A DNA stretch of 64,000 nucleotides from Albidovulum aestuarii (GCF_029961185.1 NZ_JASBQQ010000001.1:412542-476541); one strand, 5' to 3'. Positions 26,177 through 35,016 are shown, numbered from the stretch's first letter. Numbers and translations are program-made. Notes: generated from the sequence alone by a model not told the origin.

Positions 26177-27331
26177 ATGCCCAACAGTGACAAGCCCACC
26201 GCCTGCCTCGCGCTGGCCGACGGCATGCTCTTTTACGGCAAGGGTTTCGGCGCCACGGGCGAGACGGTCGCCGAACTGTGCTTCAACACCGCGATGACCG
26301 GGTATCAGGAGATCATGACCGATCCCTCCTATGCCGGGCAGGTCGTGACCTTTACCTTCCCCCATATCGGCAATGTCGGCGTGACGCCCGAGGATGACGA
26401 GGCGGCCGAGCCGGTCGCCGCTGGCATGGTGGTGAAATGGGACCCGACCGAGCCGTCGAACTGGCGCGCGGCCGGTCATCTGGTCCAATGGCTGGAAAAG
26501 AACGGTCGCATCGGCATCGGCGGCATCGACACTCGCCGCCTGACCCGCGCGATCCGACAGCAGGGCGCACCGCATGTGGCGCTCGCGCATGACCCCGAGG
26601 GCAATTTTGACATCGCCGCACTGGTTGCGAAGGCGCGGGCATGGTCCGGCCTTGTCGGCCTCGATCTGGCCAAGGACGTGACCTGCGCCCAGAGCTACCG
26701 CTGGGATGAAACCCGCTGGGCCTGGCCCGATGGCTATGGCAAGCGCGAGGGCGAAGGTTTCCGCGTCGTGGCCATCGATTATGGCGCGAAACGCAACATC
26801 CTGCGCTGCCTCGCCTCTGCCGGCTGCGACGTCACCGTCCTGCCAGCCACCGCGACCGCCGAAGAGGTGCTGGCCCACAATCCCGAAGGCGTGTTCCTGT
26901 CAAACGGCCCCGGCGATCCTGCGGCGACCGGCGAATATGCCGTGCCGATGATCAAGGACGTATTGTCCCGCGACCTGCCGGTCTTTGGTATCTGCCTTGG
27001 CCACCAGATGCTCGCACTCGCTGTCGGCGCCAGGACGATCAAGATGAACCACGGCCATCACGGTGCCAACCATCCGGTGAAGGATATGGAGACCGGCAAG
27101 GTCGAGATCACCTCGATGAACCACGGATTCGCCGTTGATGCCCAGACCCTGCCCAAAGGCGTGAAGGAAACCCATGTATCGCTCTTCGACGGATCGAATT
27201 GCGGCATAAGGCTGGAAGGCCGCCCGGTCTTTTCGGTGCAGCATCACCCGGAGGCGAGCCCCGGCCCGCAGGACAGCTTCTACCTCTTCGAGCGCTTCGC
27301 ACAGGCAATGCGCGACCGGCGCGCCGCCTGA
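26177..27331 (+). CDS. carA: Carbamoyl-phosphate synthase small subunit
   Basis: Glutamine amidotransferase subunit that supplies ammonia to CarB for arginine and pyrimidine synthesis. The 384 residues comprise an N-terminal CPSase domain (FYGKGFGATGETVAELCFNTAMTG) and a class I glutaminase with nucleophile Cys in VFGICLGHQMLAL and His/Glu in SVQHHPEASPGPQD. Length is typical. ATG 26177 has a GGGGAG site. carB is not adjacent within the window, as is common in this order. Confidence 0.97.
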   Translation: MPNSDKPTACLALADGMLFYGKGFGATGETVAELCFNTAMTGYQEIMTDPSYAGQVVTFTFPHIGNVGVTPEDDEAAEPVAAGMVVKWDPTEPSNWRAAGHLVQWLEKNGRIGIGGIDTRRLTRAIRQQGAPHVALAHDPEGNFDIAALVAKARAWSGLVGLDLAKDVTCAQSYRWDETRWAWPDGYGKREGEGFRVVAIDYGAKRNILRCLASAGCDVTVLPATATAEEVLAHNPEGVFLSNGPGDPAATGEYAVPMIKDVLSRDLPVFGICLGHQMLALAVGARTIKMNHGHHGANHPVKDMETGKVEITSMNHGFAVDAQTLPKGVKETHVSLFDGSNCGIRLEGRPVFSVQHHPEASPGPQDSFYLFERFAQAMRDRRAA

Positions 27332-27388
27332 CAGCCGGGCGTTTCTCTGGAATCACCTGCAAATCTTAACAAAGTTTTCCGGGTTCCC

Positions 27389-27404
27389 TTAACCCGGCAT
27401 TAAC
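27389..27404 (+). promoter_or_regulatory. CtrA-type box upstream of the MshEN-glycosyltransferase gene
   Basis: TTAACCCGGCATTAAC is an exact match to the full CtrA consensus TTAA-N7-TTAAC, ending 44 bases before the ATG. A further TTAAC half-site lies at 27366-27370. Its left part overlaps the inverted repeat CCGGGTT-CCCTT-AACCCGG (27379-27397). CtrA is the essential or motility-related response regulator of alphaproteobacteria; it is not encoded here. Confidence 0.65.
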
Positions 27405-27448
27405 CCTGTCGGCCTCAGGCTCAGCGAAAGCTCGGCACCGGAGGCCCC

Positions 27449-29692
27449 ATGGCACCCGTCGTTTCGCATCTTCGTCTCGTCCCGGACCCTGCGGCCCAGG
27501 CGCCCGCCGCGACCACTGATCTGCCCGCGCGCAAGCCGCGCCGCACGCAGCGGCCCGACCGCAAGCCGCTCTGCCAGATCCTCATCGACATGAAGGCGGT
27601 AGAGCCGGGCAATATGCTCAAGGCGATCGCGCTCCGGGACCGGGAAGAGGCGCGGCTCGGCGATATCCTTCTGACCCATGGCTGGGTGACCGAGGCCGAC
27701 CTCACGGCGGCTCTCTCGCTGCAATGGGGGGCGCGGGCGCTAGATATCATCGCCAATCCGCCAGACGCGCGGTTGCTGGACCGGCTTGGCGCCGGGTTCT
27801 GCCTGAAACACGGTGTCCTGCCCTGGCGCCAGATCGGCGGCGCGACGGTCGTCGCGACCTCGCGGCCCGAAGAGTTCGCCCAGCTTCGCAACTCTCTGCC
27901 GGAGGATTATGGCCCAGTTATCATGGCGCTGGCCCCCGAGCGCGACCTTCACACGGCCCTTGTCGCAACGCGCGAGACGACGCTGATCCGCAAGGCCGAA
28001 ACACGCGTTCCCGAAGCTGAAAGCTGCCGCAGCCAGAACATCATTCGCGCGCGCCGCATTGCCGTCACCGCGCTTGCCGCGCTGGCAACGGGCGCGGTGA
28101 TCGCGCCGGTGCAGACCTATCTTGCCCTCGCCTTCTGGGCGGTCCTCTCAACCGTCGCGTTCACGGGGCTGAAATTTATCTGTTTCCGCGCCGAATCCCG
28201 TGCCCAACGCCGCGCCCCGCCGTCGCTGCCGCCAAGGCCGATGGCCCGATTGCCCATCGTGTCGGTCATGGTTCCGCTCTTTCGCGAGGACGACATCGCA
28301 CCACGGCTGATCCGCCGGATCGGCCGGATCGACTATCCTAAGGAACTGCTCGACATCCTTTTGGTCGTCGAGGAGGACGATCACCAGACCCGGACCGCGT
28401 TGGAACGCCGTGGCCTGCCGCGCTGGATGCGGGTCGTCACGGTGCCTGACGGGCCGATCCGGACCAAACCGCGGGCGCTGAACTACGCGCTCGACTTCTG
28501 CCGTGGCTCCATCGTCGGCATCTGGGATGCCGAGGACCGCCCAGAGCCACAACAGATCCGCAAGGTCGTGCGCGGATTTCACGAGGCGGCGCCGGATGTC
28601 GCCTGCCTTCAGGGCATTCTCGATTTCTACAATGCCGGGCACAACTGGCTGACCCGTTGTTTCACCGTCGAATACGCCTCGTGGTTCCGGGCCTTCCTGC
28701 CCGGACTGGCGCGGCTCGGCTTCGTCGTGCCGCTCGGCGGCACCACGCTCTTTTTCCGGCGCGATGTGCTGGAGCAGCTTGGCGGCTGGGACGCGCATAA
28801 CGTGACCGAGGATGCCGATCTTGGCGTCAGGTTGGCCCGTCATGGCTACCGGACAGACCTGATCGACACAGTGACAGAGGAAGAGCCCAATTCCCATGCC
28901 GTGACATGGATTCGTCAGCGTTCGCGCTGGCAGAAGGGCTTTGCCGTCACCTGGGCCAGCCATATGCGTGACCCCGCCCGGCTGTGGCGCGAGCTTGGGG
29001 CCAAGCGGTTCTGGGGCGTGCAGATCCTCTTTGTCGGCTCACTGTCGCAGGCCGTTCTTACACCGGTCCTGTGGTCGTTCTGGCTCATCACGCTCGGCCT
29101 GCCAACGCCTTTGAACGATGCGCTGCCACCGATGCTGCTGCTGGCTGTTGGGCTCGTCTTTGTCTCGGCCGAGGCGATCAATATCGCGGTCGGTATCTGG
29201 GCAACGAGCGGTCCCGTGCACCGGCACCTGCAAAAATGGGTGCCGACGCTGCATGTCTATTTCCCGCTGGCGGCGCTGTCGTCTTACAAGGCGCTTTATG
29301 AATGGATCACCCGTCCCTTCTACTGGGACAAGACTGCTCATGGCGTCGTCGCCGCACAACAGGACATCGCGGCCATGCTACCGGCCTATCTCCTGACCGA
29401 TCCCGTGCATGTTCCGGCCGACCTGCCGCCTTCGGTCCAACTCCATTCCGACCGCAGCGCCGATTCCCGGCTGCATCTCTTCAGCATTGGCGACAACGGA
29501 CATACGCAGCCATATTCCATGGTGGCCGAGCCGCGTGCAGATTTCGCACCGGCTTCGCCGCAACGCCCCGCCCTGGCGCTTTTACCAAGCGCGCCCGAGG
29601 CGACCTATCTTCTGTTGTCGCCTCTACCCGGCACTGCGCACCGAACCGGCATCGAGCTTCAGCCGGGTCTCGAAGGCGCGGGAGATATGTGA
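27449..29692 (+). CDS. Membrane glycosyltransferase family 2 with N-terminal MshEN domain
   Basis: A 747-residue fusion. Residues about 45-180 resemble the MshEN/GspE N-terminal domain (RLGDILLTHGWVTEADLTAALSLQWG), a module known to bind cyclic di-GMP in other proteins. Two membrane helices follow near 200-245. A GT2 domain (about 268-510) has VSVMVPLFREDD, the DxD-like IWDAEDRPEPQQ, acceptor motif TEDADLGVRLARHGY and QRSRWQKG (QxxRW of processive enzymes). More membrane helices follow (about 530-585), then a Pro-rich tail. It probably makes an exopolysaccharide. A GGAGG site precedes ATG. The last 69 bases overlap the converging gntR gene. Confidence 0.85.
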   Translation: MAPVVSHLRLVPDPAAQAPAATTDLPARKPRRTQRPDRKPLCQILIDMKAVEPGNMLKAIALRDREEARLGDILLTHGWVTEADLTAALSLQWGARALDIIANPPDARLLDRLGAGFCLKHGVLPWRQIGGATVVATSRPEEFAQLRNSLPEDYGPVIMALAPERDLHTALVATRETTLIRKAETRVPEAESCRSQNIIRARRIAVTALAALATGAVIAPVQTYLALAFWAVLSTVAFTGLKFICFRAESRAQRRAPPSLPPRPMARLPIVSVMVPLFREDDIAPRLIRRIGRIDYPKELLDILLVVEEDDHQTRTALERRGLPRWMRVVTVPDGPIRTKPRALNYALDFCRGSIVGIWDAEDRPEPQQIRKVVRGFHEAAPDVACLQGILDFYNAGHNWLTRCFTVEYASWFRAFLPGLARLGFVVPLGGTTLFFRRDVLEQLGGWDAHNVTEDADLGVRLARHGYRTDLIDTVTEEEPNSHAVTWIRQRSRWQKGFAVTWASHMRDPARLWRELGAKRFWGVQILFVGSLSQAVLTPVLWSFWLITLGLPTPLNDALPPMLLLAVGLVFVSAEAINIAVGIWATSGPVHRHLQKWVPTLHVYFPLAALSSYKALYEWITRPFYWDKTAHGVVAAQQDIAAMLPAYLLTDPVHVPADLPPSVQLHSDRSADSRLHLFSIGDNGHTQPYSMVAEPRADFAPASPQRPALALLPSAPEATYLLLSPLPGTAHRTGIELQPGLEGAGDM

Positions 29693-30259
29693 CCTGAGCG
29701 CATCGGCGGCCGCATCACCATCGCCCGCCGCGATCGCCTTTACGATCGCCTCATGTTCGCCAAGCGCCGCCTCCCCCCGCCCCTCGGCCGCAAGCGAGGT
29801 TGTGGCCAGAAGCGCCATCGACCGATGCACTAGGTCAAGCTGCTGCACCAGATAGCGGTTGTGCGAGGCAAGGTGGATCTGCTTGTGAAACCGCCGGTTG
29901 GCGCGCGACAGCGCCGGGGGATCGTTCAGGAACTCACGGTCCGCCTCGACCATATCGGCAAGAACTTTGACCTCTTCCGGACTCGCATGTTTCGCCGCGA
30001 GCTTGGCTGCTAGGCCTTCCAGTTCGGCGCGCACGACGTAAAGCTCGGCCAACTGGTTGTGATCGAGCGAGGCCACGATCAGCGACCGCCCGTCGCGCGC
30101 CAGCATCGACTGGGTTTCAAGCCGCTGCAACGCCTCTCGCACCGGGGTCCGCGACACTCCGAACCGCTCGGCCAGTTCCGCCTCGACCAGCCGATCGCCG
30201 GGCCGGTAGATGCCCTGATCGATCGCCTCCAGAATTAACGTATAGGCGTCCTTCTGCAT
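29624..30259 (-). CDS. GntR-family (FCD) transcriptional regulator
   Basis: A 211-residue regulator with winged-helix motif PGDRLVEAELAERFGVSRTPVREALQRLETQSML and an FCD ligand domain (FHKQIHLASHNRYLVQQLDLVHRS, EHEAIVKAIAAGD). ATG 30259 has AAGGGA at 6 bases. It converges on the glycosyltransferase gene and overlaps its 3' end by 69 bases. The divergent neighbour is the HAD phosphatase gene. The target is unknown; no clear operator palindrome was found in the short upstream region. Confidence 0.9.
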   Translation of the reverse strand: MQKDAYTLILEAIDQGIYRPGDRLVEAELAERFGVSRTPVREALQRLETQSMLARDGRSLIVASLDHNQLAELYVVRAELEGLAAKLAAKHASPEEVKVLADMVEADREFLNDPPALSRANRRFHKQIHLASHNRYLVQQLDLVHRSMALLATTSLAAEGRGEAALGEHEAIVKAIAAGDGDAAADALRSHISRAFETRLKLDAGSVRSAG

Positions 30260-30366
30260 CGTGGTCCCTTCTGCCCGTCCCCCGCGGCGCGGAGCCTAAG
30301 CGCCTGCGGTCACTCTTGGCAACCCATCCCATTGCGGCGCATGCGCGCAGCGCATAATGTCGCGCC

Positions 30367-31014
30367 ATGCCGCGCGAAGCCTTTTCCCATGTCGAGGCCT
30401 GGGTCTTCGACCTCGACAATACGCTCTATCCGCCCTCGGTCCGGCTCTTTGACCAGATCGAAGTACGGATGACGGCCTATGTGATGGACGCGCTCGGCGT
30501 CCCGCGCGAAGAGGCCGACCGGCTGCGCAGCCACTACTGGAAGCTCTACGGCACGACGCTGGCGGGGCTGATGCATGAACATGGGCTCGACCCGGATCCC
30601 TATCTCATTGATGTACATGATATTTCGTTCAGCGCGCTGAAACCCGACCCGGGCCTGCGCGAGGCGATCGCAGCCCTGCCGGGTCGGCGGATCGTCTACA
30701 CCAACGGCTCGGCACCCTATGCCGAACGGGTCCTCGCCGGGCGCGGACTCAGCGGACTTTTTGACGCGGTCTATGGCGTGGAACATGCAGGCTACCGGCC
30801 GAAGCCCGAACGCATGGCCTTCGAGACGATCTTTGCCCGTGATGGCGTCGCCCCCGAAAAGGCCGCCATGTTCGAAGACGATGTGCGCAACCTCGCCGCC
30901 CCGCATGAGATGGGCATGCGGACCGTGCATGTGGCACCCGCGCCCGAGCCTGCACCCTTCATCCACCACCATACCGACGACCTTCCCGCCTTCCTCAAAA
31001 GCCTCCTGAGCTAA
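30367..31014 (+). CDS. HAD-family pyrimidine 5'-nucleotidase type hydrolase
   Basis: A 215-residue cytoplasmic HAD phosphatase. Motif I is WVFDLDNTLYPPS with nucleophile Asp, motif II VYTNGSAPYA, motif III KP in YRPKPERMAF, and motif IV MFEDDVRNL. The cap and the FDLDNTLYP start match the Sdt1/PpaX-like group annotated as pyrimidine 5'-nucleotidases. No ribosome site precedes ATG 30367; CATAAT at 30353-30358 lies just upstream, so a leaderless transcript is plausible. The physiological substrate is uncertain. Confidence 0.88.
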   Translation: MPREAFSHVEAWVFDLDNTLYPPSVRLFDQIEVRMTAYVMDALGVPREEADRLRSHYWKLYGTTLAGLMHEHGLDPDPYLIDVHDISFSALKPDPGLREAIAALPGRRIVYTNGSAPYAERVLAGRGLSGLFDAVYGVEHAGYRPKPERMAFETIFARDGVAPEKAAMFEDDVRNLAAPHEMGMRTVHVAPAPEPAPFIHHHTDDLPAFLKSLLS

Positions 31015-31093
31015 TCCCGGCCTGCGGCATTCAGACCCGTTGCCGCACGGCCAGCGCGTTCATATCTGCCCTTCCGCGCAACAGGAGAACACC

Positions 31094-31327
31094 ATGACTG
31101 TAACCACTGCCCACCGACCCTGGTACTTCGCCATCCCCGTCATCGGCTGGATCGCGCGCGACCTGATCCATGGGACACGGGACAATATCCTCTATTTCCT
31201 CGTCATCCTGCTGACCCTTCTGGTGCTGGCGGTGAAAACCTGGGGACTTGTGGCGCTGGCCATGACCGCGCTCGCCACGGTGCCGGTGATCTTCGCGACG
31301 CTGATCCTGATCACGCTCGGGAAGTAG
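31094..31327 (+). CDS. Small two-helix membrane protein, unknown function
   Basis: A 77-residue protein with a basic start (HRPWYFAIPVIGWIARDLIHG), then two hydrophobic helices (about 31-48 and 52-74) separated by a short turn. An AGGAG site precedes ATG 31094, supporting translation. No family name is recognised, though similar short proteins appear common in Rhodobacterales (impression). It is 79 bases after the nucleotidase gene and 72 before the monooxygenase gene on the same strand, so possibly co-transcribed. Confidence 0.65.
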   Translation: MTVTTAHRPWYFAIPVIGWIARDLIHGTRDNILYFLVILLTLLVLAVKTWGLVALAMTALATVPVIFATLILITLGK

Positions 31328-31399
31328 TCCCGCGACGGTGTGCCATCTGGCTGTTCATCCGCCTCTGGCCTATTGTCCTTTCAAGTGAAAGGCGGGGCC

Positions 31400-32593
31400 A
31401 TGGCAGAGACGACCGGTATCCTGATTTCCGGCGGCGGGGTCGCCGGGCTGACCGCAGCAGCGGCCTTCGGTGCTACGGGGTTTTCAGTGATCTGCACCGA
31501 TCCCGCCCCCCCCGTCACCGATGATGGCGAGGGTGCCGACCTGCGCACCACCGCCTTTCTGCAGCCGGCCCGTTCCGTCCTGACCGAGGCCGGACTGTGG
31601 GACCGGCTTGCCCCTCACGCGGCGGAACTCAAAGTAATGCGCATCGTAGATGCAGGTGGCGAAACGCCCGAGCCGCGTGTCACAAAGGATTTCGACGCCG
31701 CCGAGATCGGCGACGAGCCCTTTGGCTGGAACTTTCCCAACTGGCTTCTGCGCCGCGAACTGGTGGCCCGGGTCGCCGAATTGCCGAATGTCGATTTCCG
31801 CCCCGGCATCGCGACACGCGGGGTTCTGACCCGCGAAACCGAAGCGCGGGTGACGCTGTCGGACGGGGCGCAGGTCTCGGCCCGGCTTCTGATCGCCGCC
31901 GATGGGCGGGGCAGCCCGGTGCGTGAAGCCCTCGGCATCGGCGTGAAGACCATGCGCTATGGCCAGAAGGCGCTCGCCTTCGCCGTTACCCACCCGATCC
32001 CGCATCAGAATGTCTCGACCGAGATTCACCGCACCGGCGGGCCGTTCACCCTCGTTCCCCTGCCCGACCGCGACGGCAAACCCTGTTCCGCCATCGTCTG
32101 GATGGAACGGGGACCGGAAGCCGAACGCCTCGCCGCCCTGCCCGTCCCGGAGTTTGAGACGGCGATGTTCGAGCGCTCCACGGGTCTCTTCGGGCCGCTG
32201 ACACTGGTCACAAAACGGTCGATCTGGCCGATGATCGCCCAGATCGCCGACCGGTTCGAGGCCGAACGCACCGCGCTGATCGCCGAGGCCGCCCATGTCG
32301 TGCCACCCATCGGCGCGCAGGGGCTAAACATGTCGCTGGCCGATCTTGCCTGCCTTCTGGACCTTGCGAAAGCCGCGCCGGAGCGGCTTGGCGACCGGAC
32401 CATGCTGCAAAGCTATCACCGCCGCCGCTGGCCCGAGGTTAAGGCGCGGGTTCTGGGCATCGACCTTCTGAACCGTACCTCGATGCTCTCGCCCCGCCCG
32501 CTGCGCGACATGCGGGCCAGCGCCCTGAATGCGCTCTATTCGCTCGCGCCGGTCCGAAAAACGCTGATGAAAGCCGGACTGGGGATGCACTAG
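31400..32593 (+). CDS. UbiH/UbiF-family FAD-dependent monooxygenase
   Basis: A 397-residue flavoprotein of the ubiquinone-hydroxylase family. The N-terminal dinucleotide fold has ILISGGGVAGLTAAAAFG; the DG motif is LLIAADGRGSPVREAL; the C-terminal segment is HVVPPIGAQGLNMSLADLA. Normally the latter is preceded by Gly-Asp (GDAAH), but here it reads AEAAH, replacing the Asp that contacts FAD ribose with Glu. It probably hydroxylates the ubiquinone ring, though other aromatic hydroxylases share the fold. ATG 31400 follows AAGGCGGGGCC. Its stop overlaps the converging methyltransferase by four bases. Confidence 0.85.
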   Translation: MAETTGILISGGGVAGLTAAAAFGATGFSVICTDPAPPVTDDGEGADLRTTAFLQPARSVLTEAGLWDRLAPHAAELKVMRIVDAGGETPEPRVTKDFDAAEIGDEPFGWNFPNWLLRRELVARVAELPNVDFRPGIATRGVLTRETEARVTLSDGAQVSARLLIAADGRGSPVREALGIGVKTMRYGQKALAFAVTHPIPHQNVSTEIHRTGGPFTLVPLPDRDGKPCSAIVWMERGPEAERLAALPVPEFETAMFERSTGLFGPLTLVTKRSIWPMIAQIADRFEAERTALIAEAAHVVPPIGAQGLNMSLADLACLLDLAKAAPERLGDRTMLQSYHRRRWPEVKARVLGIDLLNRTSMLSPRPLRDMRASALNALYSLAPVRKTLMKAGLGMH

Positions 32594-33408
32594 GCTTCGC
32601 ACAGAAAGCTGACAGTCCGGATGCGGCACTCGGTGAGGTTCTGCACCTGATTGCGCACCATTTCTTCAAATCCCTCGCCAAAGACGATCCCGCTTGAACT
32701 CGCACGCGCACCGGACCGGGCGATCCTCGCAGCCACGTCCTTGAACCAGTCCAGACTTTCTTCGGTTGAATCGATCCGCTCCAGCCGCGTGAACCCGGCG
32801 GCAACAAGCAGTTCGCCAACCTCATCAGGCGTCGCCACGAAGCTGATCGACGCGTCCCGCGCCCATGGCACCGGATAGATGATGTCACCGCCCTCGCCCT
32901 GCATGACATCATAGACCGCAAACCGCGCGCCCGGTTTCAGCACGCGATGCGCCTCGGCATAGAGCTTGTCCTTGGCGGCAATGTTCATCGCGACGTGAAC
33001 GGTCAGCGCGGCGTCGAACGCGTTATCCTCGAAAGGCAGAGCCGTGGCATCGCCCTGAACGAAACGCACCTTGTCGGAAAGCCCGACCCAGCCGCTCATC
33101 TCATCTGCGGCCCGGCAAAACTCCGGCGTGAGGTCGATCCCCGTGACGTGACAGCCCCAGGTCTCGGCCAGCGTCCGTGCAGGGCCACCTAGGCCCGACC
33201 CGAGATCGAGCACTCTCGTCGTCGGACCGAGCAACAGCGCCTCGCCGAGTTCCAGCGTCGCCTTGCGGCCACGGATGTGAAACTCGTCCACCGGACCCAG
33301 ATCAGCCGTGGTGATCGCCGCCAGATCCTTGCCATCCTGCTTCAGGCTCGCCGCGATCCTTGCGGCAAGCCCTTCACCACGGGTGTAGTGTTCTGCGACA
33401 TCTGTCAT
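32590..33408 (-). CDS. Class I SAM-dependent methyltransferase
   Basis: A 272-residue methyltransferase. The N-terminal segment VAEHYTRGEGLAARIAASL leads into motif I RVLDLGSGLGGPARTLAE, the acidic end of strand 2 (VTGIDLTPEFC), and ALPFEDNAFDAALTVHVAMNI. The substrate-binding half ends LTECRIRTVSFLCEA. The layout resembles the sarcosine/dimethylglycine or UbiE-like groups; no substrate can be assigned. ATG 33408 has a GGAGGG site. It is last in the Lrp-Lrp-cupin-aminotransferase-methyltransferase run, 59 bases after the aminotransferase. Confidence 0.87.
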   Translation of the reverse strand: MTDVAEHYTRGEGLAARIAASLKQDGKDLAAITTADLGPVDEFHIRGRKATLELGEALLLGPTTRVLDLGSGLGGPARTLAETWGCHVTGIDLTPEFCRAADEMSGWVGLSDKVRFVQGDATALPFEDNAFDAALTVHVAMNIAAKDKLYAEAHRVLKPGARFAVYDVMQGEGGDIIYPVPWARDASISFVATPDEVGELLVAAGFTRLERIDSTEESLDWFKDVAARIARSGARASSSGIVFGEGFEEMVRNQVQNLTECRIRTVSFLCEA

Positions 33409-33467
33409 CGTCGACCCTCCCCCCGCGGCCAAGTCTAACCGCAGGCGGGCCGTCCGGGCAAATTTGG

Positions 33468-34598
33468 TCAGCCCATCGCGGCGTCGAGCGCACGTTTGAT
33501 CCGCTCGACCGTACCCTCGACATCGTAAAGCTTGTCGAGACCGAAGAGGCCAAGGCGGAAGCTGCGATAGGCCTCGCCCTCGCCCACCTGCAAGGGAACG
33601 CCCGCTGCAATCTGCACGCCGGCGGCGAGGAATTTCTTGCCGGTCTGGATATCGGGATCGTCGGTGAAGCTGACCACCACACCCGGCGCGCCGAAGCCTT
33701 CGGCGGCAACCGACTTGATGCCGCGCGACTTCAGTTCGGCCCGAACTGCATTGCCAAGCGCCCATTGCGCGTCTCGCAACTTCTCGAAACCATAGTCCTT
33801 GGTCTCGACCATCGTGTCGCGGAAGGCCGTCAGCGCATCGGTCGGCATGGTCGCATGATAAGCATGACCGCCGCCTTCATAGGCCGCCATGATCGAGCGC
33901 CATTTCTTCAGGTCCATCGCGAAGCTGGAGGAATTCGTGCCCTCCATCCGCTTCTCCGCCTCGGCAGTCATCATCACGAGCCCGGCCGAAGGCGAGGCCG
34001 ACCAGCCCTTTTGCGGCGCCGAGATCAGCACATCGACGCCCGTCGCCTTCATGTCGACCCAGACGCAGCCCGAGGCGATGCAATCCAGAACGAAAAGCGC
34101 GCCAACCTCATGCGCGGCATCGGCCAGCGCCTTCAGGTAATCGTCGGGCAGGATCATGCCGGATGCGGTCTCCACATGCGGCGCGAAGACGACATCGGGC
34201 CTTACCTCGCGGATGGTCTTCGTCACGTCCTCGATCGGCGCGGGGGCGAAGGGGGCCTGCACATCATTGCCCGCGCGGCGCGCCATAGCGACATGTGTCT
34301 CACCGGCAAAGCCGCCCGCCTCGAAGATCTGGGTCCAGCGGTAGGAGAACCAGCCGTTGCGCACAATCAGCGCGCGTTTGCCCGAGGCGAACTGGCGGGC
34401 GACGGATTCCATCGCATAGCTGCCACCCCCCGGCACCAATGCCACCGCATCGGCGTTGTAGACCTCTTTCAGCATGGACGAGATATCCCGCATAACCTGC
34501 TGGAACTTCTTGCTCATATGGTTGAGCGAGCGGTCGGTGAAGACGACCGAAAACTCTTCAAGGCCATCGGGGTCGATATTGGGCAGTAGCGCAGGCAT
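33468..34598 (-). CDS. Class V aminotransferase (alanine/serine-glyoxylate type)
   Basis: A 376-residue PLP enzyme. The N-terminal phosphate-binding Gly loop is LVPGGGSYAMESVARQF, the cofactor-pairing Asp lies in FVLDCIASG, and the Schiff-base Lys is in ISAPQKGWSASPSAGLVMM. It resembles alanine-glyoxylate and serine-pyruvate aminotransferases, which handle small amino acids and glyoxylate. It lies 37 bases after the cupin gene in the operon headed by two Lrp regulators, so amino-acid-responsive control is likely. The precise substrate pair is unknown. Confidence 0.87.
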   Translation of the reverse strand: MPALLPNIDPDGLEEFSVVFTDRSLNHMSKKFQQVMRDISSMLKEVYNADAVALVPGGGSYAMESVARQFASGKRALIVRNGWFSYRWTQIFEAGGFAGETHVAMARRAGNDVQAPFAPAPIEDVTKTIREVRPDVVFAPHVETASGMILPDDYLKALADAAHEVGALFVLDCIASGCVWVDMKATGVDVLISAPQKGWSASPSAGLVMMTAEAEKRMEGTNSSSFAMDLKKWRSIMAAYEGGGHAYHATMPTDALTAFRDTMVETKDYGFEKLRDAQWALGNAVRAELKSRGIKSVAAEGFGAPGVVVSFTDDPDIQTGKKFLAAGVQIAAGVPLQVGEGEAYRSFRLGLFGLDKLYDVEGTVERIKRALDAAMG

Positions 34599-34635
34599 GG
34601 AGCGTGTCCTCAGTAAAGTGTGTCAGGTGCAGAGA

Positions 34636-35001
34636 TCAGACATGTTGAACGATGACGCATTCGAAGTCCTCACCATCGAGGACCCGTGTATGGTGCCCCT
34701 TTCCGGTGGTGTCTTCCATGCGCCAGACCGTGCCCGCCCCTATCGTTCGTTCGGTTCCGTCACTTGCCGTTACTATGGCCGTGCCCCGCAGGCAAACCAA
34801 AGTCTGCGGGATCGGGCTTGCATGGGCAGGTTCGTCCCATCCGGCGCGGAGCCTGAGAAACAGCATCTTGCCCGCGCGGACCGGGTCGGAGATTTCGATC
34901 GCCTTCGCAGGCGGTGCGAACGTGCGTTCCCTGACGCTGACCTCAACATCGCGCCAGCGGCTTTCCCCCGTCTCATCCGCATACAAATGGTGGTACTGCA
35001 T
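34636..35001 (-). CDS. Small cupin-domain protein
   Basis: A 121-residue single cupin. It shows AGWDEPAHASPIPQTLVCLRG (the first metal-motif position, with only partial His/Glu content), then ASDGTERTIGAGTVWRMEDTTGKGHHTRVL, which matches the second cupin motif with His. It may bind a metal or small acid. The frame is tight between lrp (15 bases) and the aminotransferase (37 bases), so it belongs to the operon. Function unknown; similar proteins are often sensors or isomerases of acids. Confidence 0.75.
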   Translation of the reverse strand: MQYHHLYADETGESRWRDVEVSVRERTFAPPAKAIEISDPVRAGKMLFLRLRAGWDEPAHASPIPQTLVCLRGTAIVTASDGTERTIGAGTVWRMEDTTGKGHHTRVLDGEDFECVIVQHV

Positions 35002-35016
35002 TATCCCTCCCTCGGC

